The position numbers and the translations under genes are program-made. Positions 56,033-64,000 of a stretch of 64,000 nt of DNA are shown piece by piece. Source of the DNA: Mastigias papua (Eukaryota; Cnidaria; Scyphozoa; Rhizostomeae; Mastigiidae); assembly GCA_964019165.1 (NCBI GenBank), contig OZ025273.1:16722714-16786713 (forward strand). Reading direction: 5' to 3'. A model generated the notes under the pieces. That model was not told where the DNA came from. It did not search any database and saw only the letters and a list, made by a program, of their open reading frames with translations. Numbering within the stretch: position 1 is the stretch's first letter; every line of letters starts with the position of its first letter.

Positions 56033-57036
56033 CTTTTAAACCATCACCTGTCAATCAGTCGAATATCAAACGAAGATTCTCTAGATGCTTTTCAAACAAA
56101 TTAGAATAAACAATTATGTCATCCAAATAGATCATGCAAATTTGACATTGGAGGCCACAGAGGACATATTGCATCATTTTCTGGAATGTAAAACTAGCAT
56201 TAGCAAGTTCCATAGGCATGACGCAAAACTCAAAATTACCTTTTCGTGTACAGAAGGCTGTCTTTTCCGTGTCCTTAGGACCCATAGGAATTTGCCAATA
56301 TCCAGAGGCAAGATCTAATGTGGTAAAATAACATGCATCTCCCAACAAATCTAAAACTTTATCTACCCTTGGCATAGGAAAAATCTGTTGTTTAGTGGTG
56401 TTATTTAATTTCTGAAATCAACACAGAACCTAGGCGAACCATCTTTCTTAGTTACAATAACAAGAGGCTGAGACCAAGGACTAATAGATTCTTGAGTTAT
56501 GCCCTTATTTAACATTTCTTCAATGTTCTTGTCTACCCTATCTACTTGACTTTGAGGAATTCTGTACAGCCTTTGAAGAAGTCTGTATGGCCTTTGAAGA
56601 CTTCTGTATGGCCTTTGAAGAATTCTGTATGGCCTTTGAAGAAGTCTGTATGGCCTTTGAAGAATTCTGTATGCCTTTGACGAATTCTGTATGGCCTTTG
56701 AAGAATTCTGTATGGCCTTTGATGAAAAGGAACATTATCACCTGTCTCTATTTTGTGAGTGAAACGATGTGCTCTACCGAGATCTAAGCCAGAAGTAACA
56801 AAAACATCACGGTACTCGATTAATAAGGTAGCAAGACTACTTTTCTCACTTTCAGATAAGAAACTTGACGTTAAATCTATATCTTCCAGCCACGAAGCAG
56901 AATTAGAAGTCGATGCTACATCATGTGACTTACCTTTCTTTGTGACACATCTGCCATACCCACACACACTCCTGCAAAACTTTACCTGAGCAACTATTAG
57001 TGTTCACAATTTTTACCAGCACAATCCCATTGCTAA
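56033..57036 (-). pseudogene. Gypsy pol fragment: pre-RT region and RT
   Basis: In coding order: LLIEYRDVFVTSGLDLGRA and FHQRPYRI (about 56967-56735), a minisatellite, then YRIPQSQVDRV, GITQESISPWSQPLVIVTKK, a stop and frameshift at about 56405, and RT core VLDLLGDACYFTTLDLASGY with YLDDIIVYSN (56375-56055). After Harbinger C it continues at 51894. The element is truncated by the Sola-like copy at 57042. Confidence 0.9.
56555..56730. repeat. 21-bp minisatellite within Gypsy pol
   Basis: About eight copies of GGCCTTTGAAGAATTCTGTAT with point changes; one unit has lost a base. On the minus strand the unit derives from the codons of the RPYRIPQ motif, which appears at both edges of the array. 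Confidence 0.9.
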
Positions 57037-57041
57037 TAGTA

Positions 57042-59540
57042 GGGTCATTCCATTTCAAATCATCAAGGTCATGAAACCGTCCATCTCAAAATTGGCCAAT
57101 TTTTGTACTACAGATACTAGACCATATGAAGGGCTGAAATTGGAAATTTCAATTCAAAATTTATTATAGTTTAGAAGTTATGTGCATTTAAAGTTTAGCA
57201 GAATTGTCATTAAATTGTTAATGGCGGCCATTATGACTTCTGACAATTTACTGGGATGACTTAGGTTTATTGTTAACTACACACTATTTTGCCAATTACC
57301 CTCAAAATGTGCATGCTCCCTAATTCATATATGGAGAACTTGAATATGAATTCAGATTTTGCCTTCTTTCTGTCACTTCCATACAAATCTTCCTTTTCTC
57401 CCAAGTCCCATAATTTTGAATTTCTGGAAGGACTTTCACTGATTATTTTGACAATTGGAAAAGGCAGTGAGTGACAAGTTATATTTGGCTCAAATTTGAA
57501 CCATAGAGTAATAAGACATAGATCTAACCTTGGTTAAAATTTGATCAGGGTCTTTTTCCATATTTTGGAGATATTCACTTGCAAAATTTAGGAAAAAATA
57601 TGGCCAGAGCTTGACATCAAAGACTACCACTGTAGTAGCTTTCCATTTTGTATATATGAAGCATAACTACAGGTGTTGCTTTATGACCTAGGTGGCACTC
57701 GTTCATGCACTTTAGAATATATTCTAACATTAAATTCTCTTCAGGGCCTTAACCTTTTGAGTATGTTTCTAGATAATGTCCAAAAATAGCTGTGTATTTT
57801 GGTTTTTATGTACTGTCTATATCTTGTTAAAGAGGTTGTTGCTTCCTGAGATGTATGTCATATTTATATAACTTGATGAGGGTCTATGATTGTAGCTAAA
57901 TAGTTCAAAATCACAACTTATAAGATGTGATGTGATGACGGACCTTTGTTCTATTGGCTTTCTATCCAATCACATTCTACATAGGTGTATCAACCTCTTG
58001 TCAACTATGTCATTCTATAAAGTGGGACTTTCCAGTTTCCACTTTTCTGTCACTGTTCAAATATAAATAGTGACATGCATTAGTTATAAATTGACTGCAA
58101 TAGATGAGGGCTTCGTGGTACTTTCCAGCAGTTTTGTAACTGTATGCATGGAAAGTTGTTGTTAAAATGTGTTCTGTTGGTAAAGCATGTGGTGAAGCTT
58201 GTAGCAGTGTCTCCAATGGAAATGATAAAGATTTCCAATACATCCAGGACCTTGATACTGTTGTAAAAGAGGAGTTAGTTTTACGATTAGGTACTGAGCT
58301 GGAAGGTAACCCAACAATTTGTCACAGACACAAAGAGAAGTTCATTCTGAATTACTGTAGCAATAATAAGAAATGTTGTGATCCATACAAGAAGCACAAA
58401 AAGGCTGCAAGAACGTCACTAAAGGCAGTTACACTAGGACTTGCAAAGAGAACAAATGGCTTAAACATACATCTTATTCCTGGTCAAAAGATATGTCCAG
58501 GCCATCGCATTACTTTATTTAAAGGCTTGGAGATGATTGCTCATGAAACTAGTACCAGTGACCCATTTGATGACTTTCAGCAGGAGTATGATGAAAGTGA
58601 AAGCAAGATTGCATTGAATGATTCATTACTAGAAATGGAAATAAGTCCAGTCAAGGCTCATTCTCTAGCACCACATTCCAGAGTTAGCTATGTAAAGAGA
58701 AAAATGAAACAAATTGATGAGCACTTGGAGAAGAAAAGATCTACTATTAGGAGTGAAATAGCTACCACAATAAAAATAAGTAATGGCTCTTTTACAGAAA
58801 AGGATCCTGCTCTCTTACAGGCAAGTAAAGAATTAGAACAAAAAGGAAAGGACTTGGATTGTTTGGTAGAATTGATGAGGGAAAAACTGCCACATTTAAA
58901 TAATTCAAGGAAAATTCAAATTTTGACAATGGTTCCACCTTCTTGGTCTATCAAAAAGGCACAAGATGTATTTAGAGTTTCTGATTATATGCTTAGAGAA
59001 GCAAGAAAGTTAGTGCAAACAAGGGGAATAATGGAATTGCCTGACGAAAAGCATGGAAAAAATATTTCAAAGGAAACTGAAAAGGTAGTAAGAAATGTTT
59101 ATTGTGATGATGAATTTAATCGTCAGATGCCTGCAAACTTTTAAAGTGGTATCAGGAATCTGCATATGCAGAAAAGACTTTTATTGTGTGGATTAAAAGA
59201 GCTTTATTCTTCCTGTAAACAGAAGTGTCCTGATGTAAAGGTTGGATTTTCTAAGTTTTGCAGCCTAAGACCAAAGTGGTGTGTTCTTGTTGGATCATCT
59301 GGAACACACTCAGTTTGTGTATGTACCATGCACCAGACCTTGGTGCTTATGTTAAGTACAGTGAATCTAGACAAGTCATACCATGATCTGATTGTCAAAG
59401 TTGTTTGTAATAGAGAAAATAAGAATTGTATGCTTCATCGTTGTGATGCATGTCTAGGCATTAAGGCAGCAAAGCAATTTATCACAGAAATGGTCAAACT
59501 CCCACCGACACTTTTTCCACTGAATATTTTTCCACCGAAA
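57042..59540 (+). mobile_element. Second Sola-like element, 3'-truncated
   Basis: The left end GGGTCATTCCATTTCAAATC resembles the GGGACATTCT terminus of the first copy. It is followed by about 1.1 kb of AT-rich non-coding DNA, then the transposase N-terminal half. The catalytic half and right TIR are missing. Confidence 0.65.
58167..59500 (+). pseudogene. Sola-like transposase, N-terminal half
   Basis: The ORF at 58167-59144 has CCDPYKKHKKAARTS and PGQKICPGHRI, matching the Cys motif of the 16888 protein. It also shares the VSDYMLREARKLVQTRGI block. After a stop (TAA, about 59142) a second ORF (59166-59543) has FSKFCSLRPKWCVLVGSSGT and HSVCVCTMH. The DDD catalytic blocks are absent, so the copy is dead. 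Divergence from the first copy is large, implying separate lineages. Confidence 0.75.
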
Positions 59541-59782
59541 TAGATTGCACCAAACTTGTTTGCATTAAATGTATGTTATCCGGACTTGACAGGGTCTGCC
59601 TCACATACTTGAAGACCAGATGTGCAAAGTCTAAAATTAGCCAGAACTAGATGACTCTATGTCCATTTCTGCTACAAAAAGCATAGAAAATTGTAGATTT
59701 ATTATTGTGTTTTTGTCCAATGATAAAAAACCAAACTCTTCCATATTTTACAGCCTCAGGAATCTTTGGGTATTTTGAAAAT
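59541..59782. other. Unassigned
   Basis: No supported feature between the truncated Sola-like element and the pogo-type end. Confidence 0.5.
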
Positions 59783-59995
59783 ACAGTTGAACCTCGATAT
59801 CTTGAACACGTTTTATCTCGAACTCCTCGATATCTCGAACTGGTTTTCATTTCCCTTGGATTTGCTATAGTGTTAAGTACTAAGGCAACTCCGGTTAATT
59901 CAAACTCTGCTTAACTCAAAGTCCTCGTTATCTCAAACACTTTTTTGTGGCCAAACAGGTCATTTACTACTGCTTAACTCGAACTTTTAAAAATA
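59783..59995 (+). mobile_element. Pogo/Tigger-type transposon terminus
   Basis: CAGTTGAACCTCGATATCTT follows TA and repeats inside as CTCGATATCTCGAACTGG and related TTAACTCGAAC motifs. This is the typical end of pogo/Tigger elements. The other end and any transposase were not found. Confidence 0.55.
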
Positions 59996-61415
59996 ACAAT
60001 TGAAAAATACAGGAAATCAAGTCGGCACGCATTGCAAGTGTCTGAGGCACCAATTGGTATTCCTATTAAGTACCTGAGAAAGGAATGTAAATAAGTTTGT
60101 GAAGGTATGAAATCGATTCCTACTCTCATACATCTCAAAAAAATATTCAGCTTTTGCTTATCTGGCTTTTCAGAATGTCAATAAAGTCTTTCTTTCCACT
60201 GAATTCCAATATACAAGGGACTGACATGCCTTCCCTACCGCCTAAATTCACAGGTTTTCAACGTATCACCACAACGCACGAGCATTGATCATCTGCACGG
60301 AGAAAGTAGAAAGTAGAACATGGTTTTCGCCCCAGGGGGTCACTTGAACATTGTGTATACGGGGGGTCCATCCGATAAGTGTGGGTAATAAATTGCTTTG
60401 TTATCCGATACTTATGGGTAGCTGATTTAAAATTATGTCCTTTTGATACTTATGGGTAGCTGATATACAAAATATGGAATTTTAATACATTTGGGTTCAA
60501 CCAACACATACAGATCAGAGACAGTTAGGATTTCTTTCAACATCAGTAAAATTTATCAAGTAATCCAACAAAAAGCATTGGTTCAAAAGCACTCAACCGT
60601 TGCAACTAAATAAACCAAATAAATTAAACTTAAATCGTTTGGATAATGGTTTACCTGTGATACTAGTACATGCTATCAAGGCTGACAGATGGAGTCACAG
60701 CATGACACAGATAATGGCAGCCAGAGAATTGGCAGACAGATATGATCAGAGGAAGAACAAGCCTCTTTTGATAATTTTGTTTATTTTGACATAGGTAGTA
60801 ATAGACTGAAGGCTTTAAATCAAGTAGAGAATGTTATCTCTACATATATGAGATCATGAATGGCTTTTTTGGGGGTATTGGTCAATAACTGGACGACTAC
60901 TGGATGACTTTCTTGATTCTACTTTTGAGTAGGTACCACCCCAAATATGGGGACAGTTCTAGAACATTGGGTGCAGTTGTGGTGGATAAAGGGTAAGTAG
61001 CTGGGATGGGAGGGCTGATGAAGTACTGTCAATATGCTAAGAGAAACCATAGTGTTGTGTCAGAAATATACTACTTTTTGAGTTTGGCTCTTGTTATCAT
61101 TTAATTGAGTTAGTGTGGAAGTTGTCAACAAGAAGAGGGTGGTTTCAGGAAAGGAAATGTAAAATTGCACGACTTTTTGAGGAAACATATTCACTAAGAT
61201 GTGAGGAACATGGTACCATAATGCAATGTAATGTAATGTAATTTAATGTAATGTATTCATTGCACAGAATAGGATTTTCACTGGCAGTGAAATAAATGAA
61301 TTAATTGATAGAAGAACAACCTATAATTAAATATCACTACATGTAAGTATAATCCTTTGAGTATATTCAATAAAATAACGCTAGAAAATATGTACAAGTA
61401 CAGAGATAAAGGAAT

Positions 61416-61417
<2 letters not shown>
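59996..61417. other. Unassigned, with small tandem repeats
   Basis: GATACTTATGGGTAGCTGAT occurs twice near 60410-60470. (AATGT)n lies at about 61221-61257. No gene supported. Confidence 0.5.

Positions 61418-61504
<87 letters not shown>
61418..61504. repeat. (AT)n microsatellite at the Penelope element end
   Basis: Nearly pure AT directly abutting the left terminal repeat of the minus-strand Penelope-like element. Confidence 0.95.
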
Positions 61505-61764
61505 GTGACAACTTTGAATTTAATCTGTGCACAGTCAAGAGATAGGATAAACAAAGAAATGACTCTGAATCTTCAAGTGACAATTTTTCGCTACTAGTTT
61601 CACCCATTCATGCGGGCTCTTCAGGCTAAACTACAAGATTTACATTGGCAACCTACTTATATTAATCTTTCTGAGTCTTTGTCATATGGCGTAAAATTTA
61701 AAATCATTTACATGTTGAAATGGTGTAAAATTTCTAATTGCTGCATATTCATATGGCGTAAAAT
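61501..61764 (-). repeat. Penelope-like terminal direct repeat, left copy (264 bp)
   Basis: Matches 62977-63240 over the same length, with about nine differences (about 97% identity). Contains a minus-strand hammerhead motif. Confidence 0.85.
61586..61634 (-). ncRNA. Hammerhead ribozyme motif, left terminal repeat
   Basis: On the minus strand CTGAAGA (61624-61618) is followed by stem II GCCC...GGGT with loop GCATGAAT, then GAAAC. CTAGTAGC can form a minimal stem III and cleavage site. Stem I (GTTTAGC with GCGAAAA) has one mismatch. The layout fits the minimal type I hammerheads of Penelope-like elements. Confidence 0.65.
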
Positions 61765-62152
61765 CATTGATCGGTTATATGTTCATATAGCGTAAAATAT
61801 CTATGTGCTTAATCATTGTCATCTGACGCCATATTCAACTTCCTCTTCACTCTTGTTAATTTTCTAACATGAATAGGAATTTTGGTCCTAAGGCCAATCT
61901 TGTCCTCAAAATTTGTTACTTTTACAGTATCAGTTCTAATGCAATCATCGCTGCTATCCAGAGGAGCGTTTGGCTTTGTTCCATTCGCATAAGTATTTTG
62001 ATTGTTATGAGTTCCAAGCACTTTCTCAAGTTTATCTATGTTTCAACCAATCTTTTCAAGTACAGAGTGGTCGAAAAATTCACCATTGTCTTCTGCATGC
62101 ATCTTTCTTTCAAGTTCTTCCATGTATGCGCGTTCATGCTCTCTAAGTATGG

Positions 62153-62956
62153 CTAAAGTATTGTCAATAAGTACTTCCTGTTCTCCATCCTCATATTTTT
62201 CAGCGTTTTTTTTGTGACATGATGACCTTCTTCATTTGATTCTTGTTCCATTGAGTTAGGTATGATAACTCTATCGATATTGGATCTCATATTTGCTTCC
62301 TTGTCTTGCCAAATTTGGCTTGATTTCATTTCCTCCTTTTTACATTTTTCCTTCCATTGGTTTCTGAGATGTTCTTTCTTGATAGGGTGCTTTTCATACT
62401 TTACAATTATCATATTGTCAATTTCCTTGTCAATCATCTTGATCTTTTCCCCGTAAGTATCACTCTTTAATCGTAATATTTCAATTTCTTCCATTAATTT
62501 TTGCTGTGCTTGATTCACTCTTACTTCGTATTCTTCTTTCGTTTCTTCCCTTTGGTGCCTTGGAACTAGGTGGTTTGGTAATGACATTTCAGTCTTGTTG
62601 CAGAGATCTTCGTACATTTCGGCAATTTTCTCACTTTTTAGTTGGTAATAATGGAGCCGTTTTCTCTTCCTCTTTTTCTTCCTTATGATTCTTGAATAGT
62701 TTGATGGCGTCTGCTTTTTGTTGGTAGCTCTCGTTTCATCTTTCTGTACGTAGTATTCCAGGACTTCCGATAAGCTCACAATGTTTTCCACCAGTTTACA
62801 TTCTTTTGTAGGGTTGCCTTCTGATAGGAGGGTTGCTGCCTCTCTTATTTGTCGTATGACGAGGAGAATATAGGGTGCTTGACCTGGTTGAAAACTTGTT
62901 TCAGCTTCTTGGCCATCAAAACCTATCCGCTCTTGTCTTCTTGGATTCAATGTCAT
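62153..62956 (-). CDS. Penelope-like element N-terminal ORF
   Basis: 267 residues, Lys/Glu-rich. The block LKSDTYGEKIKMIDKEIDNM and the following HPIKKEHLRNQWKEKCKKEE, SSQIWQDKEANMRS resemble the region upstream of RT in Penelope proteins. RT and GIY-YIG are absent; the sequence passes into a further basic stretch and the left repeat, so the element is internally deleted. Assignment rests on this block plus flanking hammerhead repeats. Confidence 0.55.
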   Translation of the reverse strand: MTLNPRRQERIGFDGQEAETSFQPGQAPYILLVIRQIREAATLLSEGNPTKECKLVENIVSLSEVLEYYVQKDETRATNKKQTPSNYSRIIRKKKRKRKRLHYYQLKSEKIAEMYEDLCNKTEMSLPNHLVPRHQREETKEEYEVRVNQAQQKLMEEIEILRLKSDTYGEKIKMIDKEIDNMIIVKYEKHPIKKEHLRNQWKEKCKKEEMKSSQIWQDKEANMRSNIDRVIIPNSMEQESNEEGHHVTKKTLKNMRMENRKYLLTIL

Positions 62957-62976
62957 CTTAGTGCTCCAGAACAGTA

Positions 62977-63240
62977 ATATGTGAAACCTTTGAATTTAAT
63001 CTGTGCACAGTCAAGAGATAGGATAAACAAAGAAATGACTCTGAATCTTCAAGTGACAATTTTTCACTACTAGTTTCACCCATTCATGCGGGCTCTTCAG
63101 GCTAAACTAAAAGATTTACATTGGCAACCTACTTATATTAATCTTTCTGAGTCTTTGTCATATGGCGTAAAATTTAGAATCATTTACATGTTGATATGGC
63201 GTAAAATTTCTAATCGCTGCATATTCGTATGGCGTAAAAT
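62977..63240 (-). repeat. Penelope-like terminal direct repeat, right copy (264 bp)
   Basis: Partner of 61501-61764. For this minus-strand element it is the 5' repeat. Confidence 0.85.
63064..63110 (-). ncRNA. Hammerhead ribozyme motif, right terminal repeat
   Basis: Same core as in the left repeat (CTGAAGA at 63100-63094, GAAA at 63077-63074, stem II GCCC/GGGT). The stem I partner differs by one base (GTGAAAA). Confidence 0.65.
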
Positions 63241-63259
63241 GTATGTATGCATATATCAC

Positions 63260-64000
63260 TATATACTAAGATGCCTATATGATAATTTATGCCAAACCAA
63301 TCAGATTGCTCGAATTTGTACCACGTGACCCATTTTTTGCCTGATTTTAATGACACTTCTCCTCCTGGGCCTGTAGGGGGATCGCAACCAAATTCGGTTT
63401 AGGGGTTCTCCTTGGGGTCTATTTACTCACAAAGGAGGGATTGTTCCATATCTGTTCTTTTTGCTGAGATATTCCACTTTCAACTTATGGCCACTGCTTT
63501 CCTATACCCTCCGCCATGCTCACTTGACACCTCTGCGCAGGACTGTTGCTTTCACGTTTGCGAATGTTCATGGAGGACGATGTTGCTGTGTGTGATTGCG
63601 AGGAGATTTTTGTCACTGTCTTTCCAGGTAAACCGACTCTGTTTTCTGTAGATGGATTGATTTAAGATTCCATGTATATCCTTTGTCCATTTCATCTGTA
63701 TTCTACTGTTGCGAGCCATTTATTTCTATATTTTTCAACCAGATTCAACCACCTTCCCTCGAAGTTATTGCCGCCATGACAGTTCTTCTCCAAGTTGTTT
63801 GATTCTATGTGCTAAATCACCGTGCTTTTACTGCTACATTGTGAAAACATATTCAACATATGTTTGACTTTCTATTCTGTGCTAGACTATGGCAGTTTGT
63901 TTGCTCTTCATGCATATATTGATGACATGGAATGGAGTGCGTGCTGCTTTCATTTGGGAATGTTTTGATATGCACTACCGTAATATTGCCGTGTGACTTG
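63260..64000. other. Unassigned right end
   Basis: An ORF at 63412-63651 has no recognised family; nothing else supported. Confidence 0.5.

Overview
The window is eukaryotic, AT-rich and intron-bearing. It is built almost entirely from transposable elements, many nested in one another, plus a large endogenous copy of a positive-strand RNA virus genome. I recognise no ordinary single-copy host gene. The element mix is BEL/Pao and Ty3/Gypsy LTR elements, CR1/L2-like and other LINEs, Penelope-like elements with hammerhead ribozymes, and PIF/Harbinger, hAT, Tc1, Sola-like and Mutator-like DNA transposons. Together with a short TTAGGG-type array, this suggests an invertebrate metazoan such as a cnidarian, mollusc, sponge or similar. 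I cannot name the species.

Layout, left to right. 1-4390: 3' part of a BEL/Pao retrotransposon split by a 648-bp MITE. 4507-5242: Harbinger-type MITE. 5243-7439: mostly unassigned, with a Gypsy RNase H scrap and a 22-bp tandem repeat. 7443-12216: PIF/Harbinger element A, with an open transposase, a two-exon MADF gene and a LINE scrap in that gene's intron. 12262-15283: decayed vertnin-like plus hAT gene. 15895-19877: Sola-like transposon with TIRs of about 530 bp and an open 790-residue transposase. 20852-27535: picorna-like virus insertion (OTU-like protease, membrane region, two tandem SF3 helicases, 3C-like protease, RdRp), broken by frameshifts, stops and a MITE. 27537-28729: LTR-like repeat pair at the end of the viral sequence. 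29366-31788: Harbinger element B. 33085-34329: Tc1-like pseudogene. 34356-35569: Penelope-like fragment with a hammerhead ribozyme between (AT)n tracts.

37087-51840 is one decayed minus-strand gene pair, a Ulp1-like protease followed by a Mutator-like transposase. It is cut by a 7.1-kb Gypsy element (38131-45269, LTRs about 98% identical, TSD TTTA) and a 4.8-kb PHD-bearing LINE (about 46650-51439). 51815-57036 is a Gypsy pol fragment interrupted by complete Harbinger element C (51898-56029, TSD TTA), with a 21-bp minisatellite grown from the Gypsy RPYRI codons. 57042-59540 is a second, truncated Sola-like copy. A pogo-type terminus follows at 59783. 61501-63240 is a Penelope-like element with 264-bp terminal direct repeats, each carrying a hammerhead motif.

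Several insertions can be verified internally, because removing the insert and one target-site copy restores an open host-element frame (BEL/MITE, Mutator/Gypsy, Gypsy/Harbinger C). Harbinger A, Harbinger C and the Sola-like element look autonomous. All homology calls are from reading motifs, not from searches.
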